NCBI GenBank assembly: GCA_944472135.2
Contig: OX235263.1
Location: 1,037,517 to 1,101,516, forward strand
Source of the DNA: Trichobilharzia regenti
Taxonomy: Eukaryota > Platyhelminthes > Trematoda > Strigeidida > Schistosomatidae
Length of the DNA: 64,000 bases
Reading direction: 5' to 3'
Position numbers and translations under genes: made by a program. The notes below the pieces were generated by a model, which worked only from the letters and a program-made list of their open reading frames with translations, did no database searches and was not told the origin of the DNA. Positions 47,725 to 59,429 of this stretch are shown here, in pieces. Each line of letters begins with the position of its first letter. Position 1 is the first letter of the stretch.

Positions 47725-47965
47725 ATCGATCTGATGATATTAGATGGTTGGAGGTAATCGGCCGAAAGGAGCCTTGCTTTACTTAGGTTTCGTGCTGGCT
47801 GGCAATCATCAGTTAGCAAGGCTTATCTGCATCCTTGATGGAGCTCATATCCCTTCTGAGGTTCGAACCCGCATCACCCAGTGCCACCTGCAGTCAGAGA
47901 CGTTACCATCTAATATCAACAAATCAATGTGCACTGTGATGGCGAGCTACCTAGTGGCATGGTGG
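47725..47965 (-). repeat. SINE-B (P3 left arm, distal)
   Basis: Minus strand: tRNA-like head with GGTTCGAACCT, then CTAACTGATGATTGCCAGCC and AGCACGAAACCT, a hammerhead-like core, and a TCTAATATCATCAGAT tail. Confidence 0.65.
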
Positions 47966-48084
47966 TCACATTGTAAACTTGACTGACTGGTAGAATTCAG
48001 TCTGCATCAAAGAAACGACTAGACACATCACACTAGTTACTAGTGTCCAATGAAAGCATTCAATACAGTTCTACAGAAGGTCGA

Positions 48085-48300
48085 TTGCGAGCTCGAATAG
48101 CTCAGTGGTAACATCTCTAACTGCAGGCGCCGTTGGGTGACGCGGGTTCGAACGTCAGAAGACAAACCAGTTCCTTCAGGGCGGTTGCATATAGGCCTTG
48201 TTAACTGGTGAGTGCCAACTAGCACGAAACCTGGTCCAAGGCTTCCTGTGGCCGATTGCCTCCAAACATCTAATATCATCAGATGTAACCCTAATAATTT
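48085..48300 (+). repeat. SINE-B with hammerhead-like core
   Basis: Box A TAGCTCAGTGG is perfect and box B is GGTTCGAACGT. CTGGTGAG (48205-48212), GTGC-loop-GCAC and GAAAC (48226-48230) follow. One invariant A of the hammerhead core is G. The tail is as in the copy at 47.73 kb. Confidence 0.7.
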
Positions 48301-48445
48301 CTTAGAAAACATCACTGGAACATTGAAGAGAACCATTTGAGGAGTGTCTAAACCCTCGTGAAGCTGTTCTCAATGAAAATCATTACTTAAAGGAATGAAG
48401 ACATCGACTCTCCAGCTGTGAGCCTGTTCTTAACGTCTGCTTCTC

Positions 48446-49099
48446 AATCAAAGCTTGGTGGCGGGGCAGGTGAAAGAAGGAGAACTTGATGGTGTAACCC
48501 CAGATGTCTGTAGGATCGTTGATGACAAATGTTTTCTCCATATTACTTTAGTTATTAGGCAACGTATGGGATTGTTAGAGAGCTCCCCCAGATTACTGAA
48601 GACTGGTCATCATTCCAGTTTGCAACAAATCGAATAGATCATTCAGTGAGATAATCAAAGGTAAATCATTCAGACAAATATCTTATTTCACACCCAATCT
48701 TCTATATTTTTGTTGCAAACTGGTAAAAGAAAGTTTTTACTTGCACAAAATAACTTCCTAGATATGTCCTTGATTATATTATTGGTAGGGATGCCTCAGG
48801 CGTCATTAGAAACAATCTCACCGCCAATTCAATTTTATTTTATCACACATATCAGTTGATTAGGATGGATAATGGCTAGATTCAATGATTGCCGACAAAT
48901 GTTTTGGAAATTTAACTGACTCTGCTGTGTTACGTTGAGTCTCCTCAAAGACGACGAAATATACGCCATGTTATTCGTGAACATCGAGAATTTATCAAGC
49001 ACAAATACTATGGAGGCTAAAAACGCACAACGACTACAAATACATTTGTTGACAGAGATCTGATTATCTTGCAATTAGACTCATAACATTCGGTGTATA
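48446..49099. other. P3 spacer, no recognisable feature
   Basis: No supportable gene or repeat. Confidence 0.4.
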
Positions 49100-50335
49100 A
49101 AATGAGAAGGCGTTCAGCGGAGAGACTCATTTCGACGACGAATTCATTCACATTGCTGTACAATCCCATTTATATATAATTATTTGTGTGTGTGTACATC
49201 AGGTTTGTCAAGTTTAGATCATTGATCAGGTAATAAAAGAATGAACTTATATACAAACAAGGTTAATCAGACAGCAACTGAAGTAAGATTGAGTTAGTCG
49301 GTTAGATGACGTAATGTAATTGACTAAAATGTTTCAACTAAGGTCAGGGTAGCAACAGAGGTAATTCCAGGTAGAGACTAAGTATAAGTGCCGTTTCAAT
49401 TAGAACTAAAGTTGATCAAATAAGTTGGATGACGTAACATAAATGACTGACTAGAAATTGAGCGTTGGTCAAGCCAGTAACAGTGGTAGTGAGGTGTAGC
49501 AATTAAATTGGGTGTGGGTAGAGAACAAGAAAGTTGAAACTTTAAAATGTTACAATTGAGAAGACAAAATAATACTAATGAAGTGACAGAAAAATACAGA
49601 TTACGTCGAATCTACTTGTTGGGTAATAAGATAGATTAAGTCCATTGCAAGTGTAGTGATTGAACGAACTTCTGTATGCAGAGTTTAGGACTAAGCAAGT
49701 GAATCGCCATAGCTTCCGCAGTTTGAAGAATTCTCATTCGTAAACCTTTAGGAAGACTACATCCTACTCTGTAGACAACTTTGAAGTTTGTTTGCGGTGT
49801 AGTTTGGTGTCCGGATTCTATCAGATGTTCTAGGATGAAGCTGCGGGGGCATCGTTTTTCTCCTTTGTAAAACCATGATGGTAAGTGTTCGGTGATACGT
49901 TTGGAAAGCGAAAGCTGGGTACGGCCAACATACCTGGCTCCACACGAGCAGGTGAATTGGTAGATACGCCGAGATGAGGCTAGCAGTGGTAGCTTATTCT
50001 TCACGTTCACATGTATCGTAGGTTTTGTGGAGAAGAGTAGTCGTAGTTCAGCTGCAATTAAGGTCTTCTTAAGTGAACTAGACAGTCGATTTTCTAGTGT
50101 TTCCTCAGATATATCTCCATTGAAGTGAAGGTACATGTGAAAAAGCTTCTTCGGGACGCTAAGCATGGGTGGCTTTTGCATTCCAGAATTCATCGATTCT
50201 GCAATAAACCTTTCTGGAAAACGATTCTCGACGAGGATTCCATTGAGATTGTTCAGTTCATCTTCTATGGTGTCCGAAGTGCAAATTCTGCGAACTCTGT
50301 AGCTGAGTGAAGGGATCAGGATTCGTTTGGTGTAT
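49100..50335 (-). mobile_element. Penelope-like element fragment in P3 spacer
   Basis: Minus strand: PLE C-terminal coding part 50330-49636 and 3' UTR 49635-about 49100. A different PLE family from the hairpins in the arms. A scrap of RTE tail (TTCAAGTTCCCCAGTGG) lies at 50340-50366 beside the P3 boundary. Confidence 0.8.
49636..50193 (-). pseudogene. Penelope-like GIY-YIG endonuclease C-terminus
   Basis: An open 185-codon frame. An RT-downstream linker (MLSVPKKLFHMYLHFNGDIS) precedes RRIYQFTCSCGARYVGRTQ, the GIY-YIG signature with the PLE-typical CxC, then ITEHLPSW, SFILEHLIESGH and a C-terminal IQKFVQSLHLQWT. The GIY-YIG fold nicks DNA in PLE retrotransposition. The upstream RT is missing, so it is a truncated copy. 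The frame seems to continue upstream of the first Met to about 50330. Confidence 0.82.
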
Positions 50336-50527
50336 TTTTTTTCTTCAAGTTCCCCAGTGGAAAAAAGGCCTCAAAGCAGACTTTAAGAACCTGCTCAGAG
50401 CTGGAGAGTCGATGTCTTCATTCCTTTAAGTAATGATTTTCATTGAGAACAGCTTCACGAGGGCTTAGACACTCCTCAAATGGTTCTCTTCAATGTTCCA
50501 GTGATGTTTTCTAAGAAATTATTAGGG

Positions 50528-50735
50528 TTACATCTGATGATATTAGATGTTTGGAGGCAATCGGCCACAGGAAGCCTTGGACCAGGTTTCGTGCTAGTTG
50601 GCACTCACCAGTTAACAAGGCCTATATGCAACCGCCCTGAAGGAACTGGTTTGTCTTCTGACGTTCGAACCCGCGTCACCCAACGGCGCCTGCAGTTAGA
50701 GATGTTACCACTGAGCTATTCGAGCTCGCAATCGA
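50528..50735 (-). repeat. SINE-B, mirror of 48085-48300
   Basis: Same element in the P3 right arm, minus sense, with the same hammerhead-like core. Confidence 0.7.
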
Positions 50736-50854
50736 CCTTCTGTAGAACTGTATTGAATGCTTTCATTGGACACTAGTAACTAGTGTGATGTGTCTAGTCG
50801 TTTCTTTGATGCAGACTGAATTCTATCAGTCAGCCAAGTTTACAATGTGACCAC

Positions 50855-51095
50855 CATGCCACTAGGTAGCTCGCCATCACAGTGCACATTGATTTGTTGA
50901 TATTAGATGGTAACGTCTCTGACTGCAGGTGGCACTGGGTGATGCGGGTTCGAACCTCAGAAGGGATATGAGCTCCATCAAGGATGCAGATAAGCCTTGC
51001 TAACTGATGATTGCCAGCCAGCACGAAACCTAAGTAAAGCAAGGCTCCTTTCGGCCGATTACCTCCAACCATCTAATATCATCAGATCGATGTGC
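50855..51095 (+). repeat. SINE-B, mirror of 47725-47965
   Basis: Same element in the P3 right arm. 51.1-51.56 kb is the 3' flank of the gene, without other features. Confidence 0.65.
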
Positions 51096-51566
51096 ACCAT
51101 GATGGGGAGTTACCAAGAATGGTGGCTACAGTACATTACTTAAACTAAGATGGATAGAAGGCGGAGTTAAAAAAACGGATATATACTAAGAGGTACTCTG
51201 GCCAGCTCTGAACTTTACACAGATCTAATCGGTTGTTTGGAGCCAGCACTTTTCCAAAATCATTTTGCACAATGCCCAACGAATGATAATAAAATTAGCA
51301 TCACTCACGCCCACCCATGCATATGCTTGTGTATCAATATTTCCATTGGAAAATGCATTTCATTATCAACAGTCATTCTTCATAAATTCTAAACTTATTG
51401 CTGCACAACGGTTCAAAGGCACTTAAAGACTTTAAGAGAAATTCTGCACTAGCAAACTAAATCATTGTATTTTTGCGCATGCAGTCTGTTCAGTGAGATA
51501 AATTGTGTGACGAATCACTTCCCGAATACAGTGTCACCATCCTCTGATGGATGGAAAGATTAACGA

Positions 51567-51960
51567 CTATTTATCTGTACAGTGGCCGTTTTTACACTGC
51601 TTGCTACAGCAGTCTTCATTCTTCTGACATTGTGATTTCGATGGAAGACAGTCTTTGTAACACTTTCCCAACACAGGATTAAACATTGCGCATATGCTTG
51701 ATGGACAGCAGTCTCTTGTTTTCGTTGGATGACAAGGCTTTCCATCTGGAATACAATCCGACAGGCTACCTGAAATGTAAAATTTAAAATAACAATCCCA
51801 CTTTAATAATTCTCATTGTCGCATTGAGTACACAATATTCAGCGAAGTGACTCTTTCCAACGAATTGATTATCAAGCTGTACAATCGTATATATATATGG
51901 TTTTATAAAGATGTGATAACCGGTGAGGGAATAAGTTAGGTCAGAGGTGTGAATACATGA

Positions 51961-51991
<31 letters not shown>

Positions 51992-54319
51992 GTGGTATGA
52001 AATGCAATTAGAATATATGTGATTATAATAATAGCAAAACAATCAATATCACAAATAGAATAACACATAAGGTGTATAGATTTTGAAAAGGCGTACATAA
52101 TTATGGCATTAGTAGACGAATATAGAATGTTACATAACATGGTGTGAAATGTGATAAGATAGAATTCACTGCTGTAAAAATAAAAAAGTATAAAAACTAA
52201 TAATTTTGGGTTTAAAATGACAAGGGGGTCAAGTGGAAAAGATTCAGAGTGAGAATAGTAATAATAATAATTAATAATCGAAGTAATTATGGAAAAGTAC
52301 ATAGAATAACTAAATAAACAAAATAAATAAATGACTATTCCTCTACGGCCAAGGTAGAAGTAGGGATTGTACATACTTCTTTTGTACACACACGTCTGGC
52401 TTAAATTCATGAATTGCCAAGGCCTCAGCTGTCTTTAGAAGTCTGTAACGAATAAAACGCGGGAACTTAGCATGGATTCTATATATGATCTTGAAATCAT
52501 TGTCAGGGTTGACCGAGTGACAGAAGTCGATCAGATGTTCTAGAATAGAGCTACGCAAACACTTCCTTCCTCCATTGTGAGACCATGCTGGACTATGTTC
52601 TCGTATCCGTGTAGAAAGCATCCTCTGACTACGGCCAATGTACCTTGCTCCACAAGGGGAGCAGGTGAACTGATAGATGCACATGGAGGCGGCCAGACGG
52701 GAAGATAATCTTTTACAGAGGTAGAGAACAACTTGAGGCCAGTGAACGTCATATGTACTTTTGCTGCAAAGAACGTCTTACTGACTGATTTAGAGAGACA
52801 AGCGTATCTGAAGCTAGATCACCTTTGAATTCCAAGTTCTTTGGGAACTGAGTCGGTGACCAGTTTACACTGCTTATCTTTCATGTTGCTGTCAATAAAT
52901 CATTTTTATTGTCACTATTCTCACTCTGAATCTTTTCCACTTGACCCCCTTGTCATTTCAAACCCAAAATTATTAATTTTTATACTTTTTTATTTTTACA
53001 ACAGTGAATTGTATCTTATCAAATTTCACACCATGTTATGTAACATTCTATATTCGTCTACTAATGCCATAATTATGTACGCCTTTCCAAAATATATACA
53101 CTTTATGTGTTATTCTATTTATGACATGAACTATTTTGCTACTTGGCATTTAACTATGATTACAATCGTAAATATTTTAATTGCATTTCATACTATTATT
53201 ATTATTTCATGTATTCACACCTTTGACCTACCTTATTCCCTCACCGGATATCATTTCTTTATAAAACCATATATATATATACGATTGTACAGCTTGATAA
53301 TCAATTCGTTGAAAGAGTCACTTCGCTGAATATTGTGTTCTTAATCACACTTTAGTCAACACTATGACCAACCCATGTAAAAATAACTTGAAAGATTCGA
53401 CGTTCGTTCTGATGGAAGTATCAGTGAACTCAACGTGTTACCGATGTCTGACTTGGTACATGGTCACTGTCATCAACACTCATCTAAACTGGTGTATACA
53501 GCGTCGTTAGTTAGTAAAAAGAAGTAATATAGAACCAGGTTAATCAAAAGTTTCTGAATTTCATGGAGGATTTCACCATGAGCTGACATCAGTGAGAGGA
53601 CCACTGGAAAACCTTGGAGTACTGGACCACTGTTTCGTCCTAGTTCGGGACTCTTCGGCAGTGTGCACCCACCCCAAGAGGTTTGAACTGAGGACCTTCT
53701 GGTTAAAAGGCGAGCTAGCTCGTAGACCATTGAGTTACTGGTACCCGATCCAGTGGTCCTTGAATTCTAACTTCTGCCAGTTCACGGCGTAGAGCGACCA
53801 TTTCCCAATGTCTTCTTCGACGAGTTTTTGCTACATCTTTATCTCTCTGTACCGTACTGTTCACGGCTTCTCACTAGAATCCTAGTTTAACTGCCTGAAT
53901 ACGACCAGTCATGTAAGGATTGATATAGATTTCAAACGTTGGTGGTACAGTGGTTAGGAATCTTGTCGACAGTGCACATGGTCCAAGGTTCGATCCCTTC
54001 CCGTCGCACACCTGCTATCTATGGTTGGCCTGCAAAATTTGGGGTACCGATATCACATGCTGAAAATTCCATACTTGTACCAAAAATACAGTGTGTAATC
54101 AAGCTGTAAATAAAAAAGTGGACATATGAGAGAAGAAAATTATAAAAGTTTTCCCTCACACACTCAGATGAGTGTGAGTGCACACACATGCACACAACAT
54201 TATCAGAAGCATGAATATATAGAGCCACAATTCAATTAACGCATCTTTCATTATCACGCACCTTGAATAGAGTAAATGAAGAAGAGAAGTGATAAACTGC
54301 AGACCGTGAATCGTTGCAT
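51567..54319 (-). CDS. Secreted 12-cysteine double-knottin-like protein, subfamily II, copy 2
   Basis: Minus strand. Exon 1 54319-54262 (58 nt) encodes a hydrophobic signal peptide starting MQRFTVCSLS, with donor CAAG|GTGCGT. The intron is 2492 bp (54261-51770), filled by SINE-A, an Sm-alpha-like element and a PLE hairpin, and ends TTTCAG. Exon 2 51769-51567 is 203 nt, phase 1. The product is 86 residues, and the mature part has exactly the subfamily I cysteine spacing (C-x6-C-x7-CC-x4-C-x9-C-x3-C-x6-C-x5-CC-x3-C-x4-C) with mostly different loop residues, ending CTDK. TATAAATA lies 58 bases upstream of the start. This is the only copy of the subfamily with both exons open. The exon 1 link is inferred from position, phase and leader character, and needs transcript support. 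Confidence 0.78.
51830..53340 (-). mobile_element. Penelope-like element fragment flanked by inverted 3' UTRs (copy 2)
   Basis: Mirror of 45490-47000. It holds an unbroken GIY-YIG C-terminal frame of 113 codons (52684-52343; CGARYIGRSQRMLSTRIREH). The 3' UTR has a (TAA)n run near 51965-51990. Confidence 0.82.
53560..53760 (-). repeat. Sm-alpha-like element (copy 2)
   Basis: Mirror of 45070-45270, with stem II AGTCCCGAACTAGGACGAAA preserved and the CTGATGA core lost. Confidence 0.7.
53935..54108 (+). repeat. SINE-A in the subfamily II intron (copy 2)
   Basis: Mirror of 44719-44896 (GGTGGTACAGTGGTTAGG, GGTTCGATCCC). Confidence 0.85.
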
Positions 54320-54376
54320 ACTCCTTCCAACTCGAATACGCTTTCTTTACTTACTATTGGACACCTCAGGTACACG

Positions 54377-54384
54377 TATTTATA
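54377..54384 (-). promoter_or_regulatory. TATA box of subfamily II copy 2
   Basis: TATAAATA on the minus strand, upstream of exon 1. Confidence 0.65.
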
Positions 54385-55079
54385 CTGGCTACCTGTCACG
54401 AGATCTAATAAGAATGACTGAAGGAATTCAATGAATGTGAAGGTTAAATGCATTTTAAGTGTTATTCATGTTTGACCGGTGTCTTTCAGTGATAGACATA
54501 AAATCGATGTCATTAAAGAGATGTAACGAAATATGAAGTGTTTCACGTCACTTGTCCTTGCATGTGTGAACTCACACAGAACACTAACGCTTTCAACACT
54601 ACGCCTTCACAATCACTGTTTCATTCAATCAATATTTAGGCTGGGTCTTGTGATAAATGAACGGACATAAAATTCTGTGTGAATTCTCACAAAATAGGGG
54701 GAGGGTTATTAGGTTTTTAATAATAATAATAATAATAATTTGCTTCATTCCAAAACAGTATTTGTGATACGGAATGGAATTCTCACCATTTCACTACATG
54801 TAGTATTGCATCATGTTTGTACATTAACAATAAATAAAATTCAACATAGATTGTGGGTAGTCTCAGTTAGTTAATTTTGACAACAACATATTAGCATATC
54901 GATAGCAAAGCCAATAGTGAACAGAATGTTTGAAGGTGTTAGAAAAGTAGATACTACTAGCATATTTACTGGCGTAAGCGGTGACAGAAAGGTCGAGATA
55001 TACAGAGTGTGAAAGAACGAAGAAGAATGTTTTAAATAGAGTCTTAAATAGGAGAAAAGTATTTCAAATTCCCAGAATT

Positions 55080-57175
55080 TCAAAGCCTTGAAAGACCTAT
55101 GGGAAAATTCTAATATAATTATTACGAAACCTGATAAAGGTTCTGGAGTCGTCATTATAAACAAAAGTGACTACAAATCTAACATGATGTCTATTCTTGT
55201 TGATAAAAGTGAATTTAGCCCTGATAGCTCCTCAGAAGATATTCGATTGTTGCAAGACACAGTGACAGCTAATCTAGTGAAGCTTCATGGCCTAAATGCC
55301 ATAAGTAAAGATAAATTTGACTCTATTTTTTTTATTATAGCTTGATTCCACACTGTATTTTTGGTAGAAGTATGGAATTTTCAGCATGTCATGATATCGG
55401 TAGCCCAAATTTCGCAGGCCAACCATAGATGTAAGGTGTGCGTCAGCAGGGGATCGAACCTCGGACCATGTGCATAGTCGGCGAGAGTCCAAACCACTGT
55501 GCCACCGACACACTTGCTAAATGGTTAGTAGAATTATTGCATCCAGTCAAAACACAATTCTGTAAGTATGTGTTAAAAGTTACGCTTGAATTAGATGATG
55601 ATCTTGACGATAGTAATATTAATATTATGAACAAGAATATGTACTCTTTTGATGTAAACTCGTTACTTACTAAAGTGTCTTCGATCAAAACAGTTGACAT
55701 TTTGTGTGATTATATTTCCACAAACAACGCTTTTATCCTACTCCTTATATATTATTTAAGGGATTTATCCCTTTTATGTACTAACAATGTTAGGTTTATA
55801 TTTCAAGGCGATTGCTTCCGCCAAGTTGATGGTGTTGCTATGGTCAGTCCGTTAGGGCCATTTTAGCAGATATTTACATATCGTACATTGAGAATTTGTC
55901 GGAGGATTTAATGGAAAATGAGCCGCATTATAAAAGGTATGCAGATGACCTTGTAATCATCAGTGGTTAGTCTTGTTCTGCCACCTCAATTTTAAATCGA
56001 ATGAATGAAGTTCAGCATAGCGTATCACTTACATCTGTAGAAGGGGAAGATAATTGTTCATCTTTCCTAGACATATTGCTTAGTCAACGGCTTGATGGGT
56101 CAATAAAAAGATCTGTTTACAGGAAGCCTAACCTGGACAGGACAGTGTTTTAATTTCCACAGTTTCTGCCCTATTCGGTACAAAAGAGCCTTAGTGAGTG
56201 AGGTGCCTCTTCAGTGGGATCCCACAGATATGCATTGAAAACACGCTTGTTTAAGAAGAAGGAATGTCGACACAAACTCTGGTTGATAACAATTATCCAG
56301 ACAAGTTGATCAAGAGTTGTAAACTAGTCAGAACACCAGGACCCATTCTACAACTCGCCACTAAGAAAGACGTTTACATCAAGCCATCCTATATAGGGGA
56401 TGGGGCTTTATAGCAGTTTGATAACTGGACACAGATTGAACACTGCTGTGGTTAAAACGACTTTTTATGCAGCGAATATCATAATAATTGAGAATGTGAA
56501 GCCAATATATCCATCCATCTAACCCCTTCGAACATGTTAAAAATGATGTCACATTCCATTGTATTTACTAATTCGTTTGTACATGTGGACACACAGAAGT
56601 AGGGAGGACTCATCGATCTCTGGCAGTAAGGACCGGCTTCACAGAATATTTCTGAATGGCTCCAGAAGAAAAAAAATTCGAAGAACCCGGTAATAGTGAG
56701 AACAGGACACTTGAATCCTCTATTACGAAACATATTATAGAGACAGGACATAAAACTGACGTGAACAGATCTTCTAAGCCTATCTATAAAACGTGTTTAG
56801 AGGAAGGCGTATCCTATAGTTTGTGGAAGCCATAGCTGGCAGTCAGGAAGTTTAAACCATCCTTATGCGATCAAAGCAACAATTCGTCATTACACTAAAC
56901 CCTCCTTACTTGGTAAATTTTGTTTCGATATCATAGCAGATGTATTATTACCTCTGCCATTTGGTTTAGTGGTCTTCATTGTTATTTTGACCTTGATCTA
57001 ATTCTGTTTTTTTTCACTTTTTACCTCTTTATTGTTTTTATATATATTCCAATGACTAGGACGTGGAGTTTGGTCAAACTGTTCGAAATGTGTTGCGGAA
57101 ATACATTGCAACACGATTCAGACAAATTATATCTTCTTATTGCTTTATCTGGATATATTATTATTACTAATATTG
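55080..57175 (+). mobile_element. Penelope-like element, RT through GIY-YIG, degenerate
   Basis: Plus strand: KPDKGSGVVI (RT start) near 55130, then SINE-A, MYSFDVNSLL near 55640, FRQVDGVAM near 55820, and the RT catalytic region YKRYADDLVIIS near 55940. Next come a stop-ridden linker, a GIY-YIG remnant (about 56.55-56.9 kb) and a 3' UTR to 57.17 kb. This is the longest PLE copy here but is interrupted by stops and frame breaks. Confidence 0.82.
55337..55514 (-). repeat. SINE-A within PLE (P3 right arm)
   Basis: Mirror of 43619-43796; splits the PLE RT frame. Confidence 0.85.
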
Positions 57176-57497
57176 CTCACTCTGGTTCCTAGTGGAATAT
57201 AGGGCTTCAGCTGCACCTCTCCATTTTCTTCTGTCTTCTGCTGTACTTTTCGCCTGCATCCATGTTATTCCATATTCTTTCAACTCCTCTTTACATGATC
57301 TTCTCCATGTCACCCCTGGACGTCCCACACGCGGCTTCCCTTTCGGATTCCACTCGAGGGCTTGACGGGCGATGTCACGCAGCGGTCTCCTCAGCCAGTG
57401 TCCGATCCATCTCCACTTTCTCCTGCATATTTTTTGGGCGATTGGTTCTTGTTTTGTTTGTTTGTTCTCATAGTTCCTTGTTGGTGAATCTTTCCGG

Positions 57498-59018
57498 CTA
57501 TCTGATCCTCAGTGTAGAGCAAAGACAGTTGTTATTTAAGGTCTGCAGCCTTTTGGAAATACTCTTTGTGACCCGCCAAGTTTCTGATCCGTATAGAAGA
57601 ACTGAGTGACTTGACGTGTTTGTATTGAAAATCCGAACTTTGTTGCTGATGCTGAGTGACGAAGATTTCCAGATTGATTTCAGGCTGATGAATGTGTTTC
57701 TCGCCTTCCCGATTCTCGATTTGACATCCACGCCCGCTCCTCCTGTAGTTGAGACAATGCTCCCTAGATAAGTGAATGAAGTAACCTCTTTCAAATCCCT
57801 CCCGTTGATGGTGATTGATATTTGATATTTTTTTGATATTTTGATTTACAGCTTGATTCCACACTGTATTTTTGGTACAAGTATGGAATTTTCAGCATGG
57901 ATATCGGTAGCCCAAATTTCGCAGGCCGACCATAGATATCAGGTGTGCGTCGGCGTGGACTCGAACCCAGGACCATGTGCATGGTCAGCGAGAGTCCTAA
58001 CCACTGTGCCACCGACGCACAGTGACGTTGGATGTTGCTGCTGTTATTGTTGTCGGCTGGTTATTTTCATAACCTCCGTCTTGTCTATGTTTACCTGGAG
58101 TCCTGTCTTCGCCGGCTGCTTCTTCGACCAGTTTGTCGGTTTTCGCTTGTAAGTCTTCGATTTTGTGTGACATCAAACATAAATCATCCACGCGCGAAAT
58201 CCAGGTCTTCTAGGTTCTTCACGTCGGTCCAGGATATTCCTGTCTTCTCGTTTCCCACAGTCTGACGCATAATCCAGTCCACCACAATTAGGAATATCAT
58301 TGGTGATAATAAGCACCCTTGTCTGACTCCTGTGTTTACTCCAAACGCCTCGCTGAGTTTTCCGTTGTGGATCACTTGACATGTGCCGTTGTCGTACAGC
58401 TGTTGAATAAGGTTGATGAATATTTGGGGTACGCCATAGTACTCGAGTAATTTCCAAATTACTTCACGATCAACGCTGTCGAAGGCCTTCTCAAAGTCTA
58501 TAAAGTTGAGGTAGAGGTTTGATTGCCATTCCATGCTTTGTTCGATGATGATGATGCGTAGAGTTGCAATTTGGTCAGTACATGATTTGCCTTTCCTGAA
58601 TCCAGCTTGTTCTGGTCGGAGTTCTGTCTCCAGTGCGTCCTTTAATCTCTCCAGGATGATGCGACTCAGGATTTTACTTGGCGTCGATAGGAGCATGATT
58701 CCTCGCCAGTTCTTGCAGAGTGAGGCGTAAGTCGCCCTTCTTTGGTAGTTTCACGAGGTAACCTTTCCTCCAGTCAGTAGGCACCTTTCCCTCCTTCCAG
58801 ACCTTTTGCAATAATGGAGTCAGCATGTCTGCTGTCGTCTCTGGGTCTGCTTTCAGTGCTTCAGGGGGTATTCCATCTGGTCCGGCTGCTTTTCCAGCTT
58901 TCAGAAGCTTGATTGCATTCAAGACTTCAGCTCTCGTTGGAGGATTGGTGTCAACTTGCAGTTGTGTGTGCGCTGTTGTTGGTATTTCTGGACGGGTTGC
59001 AGGTGGTGGTCGGTTCAA
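57498..59018 (-). pseudogene. RTE reverse transcriptase and C-terminal region (copy 2)
   Basis: Minus strand RT motifs as in copy 1, with the same 4-base insertion in the FADD box near 58190. The C-terminal part at 57794-57498 (TYLGSIVSTTGGAGVDVKSR, KVRIFNTNT) is separated by the SINE insertion. Inactive. Confidence 0.85.
57847..58021 (-). repeat. SINE-A inserted in RTE copy 2
   Basis: Full-length SINE. The same site in copy 1 (about 40789, GTGATTGACGTTGGATG) is empty, which defines the SINE boundaries. Confidence 0.9.
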
Positions 59019-59429
59019 GAGTCCTTTGAAGTGATCCGCCCATTGTTTAATCTGTTTTTCTTCCTTGGTAATGGGTTCCCTTGGCTGTCTTTTATAGGTT
59101 TCGCTTGTGTTGGTCTCTTCCCGGATAGAGATTTGGTTATCTGATATAGTGTCCTCAGGTCCCTTTTGCCTGCTGCCTTCTCAGCTTCAGTAGCTAGATT
59201 GTCGTAGAATCGTCTTTTGTCCTTCCTAGCACTTTCTTCACTTCTTTGTCCAGTGCTTTGTAAGTTGAGCTCATCGTCTCCTTCTCCTGTCCGTCCTTGC
59301 ATTGAATCATTTTCTCTTTCACCATTCTCCTCTCTTCTATTAATTTCCAAGTGTCCGTTGAGAGCCATTCCTTGTCTTGTCTCTTCTTTCTTCCTAGAAC
59401 CGTTGAACACGTTTCGTTGAGAATCGCCT

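Larger units (their letters stand above)
43420..48445 (+). repeat. Palindrome P3, left arm
   Basis: Reverse complement of 50370-55725, centred near 49408. Moderate divergence with indels. It carries the subfamily II pseudogene. Its outer end is cut by the RTE copy 1 leader at about 43420. 47.26-47.72 kb is gene-free 3' flank. Confidence 0.92.
50370..55725 (-). repeat. Palindrome P3, right arm
   Basis: Mirror of 43420-48445, longer by about 230 bases mainly at 54700-54960 (including an (AAT)n run near 54720). Its outer end continues as an uninterrupted PLE, whereas the left arm is cut by RTE copy 1. Confidence 0.92.
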
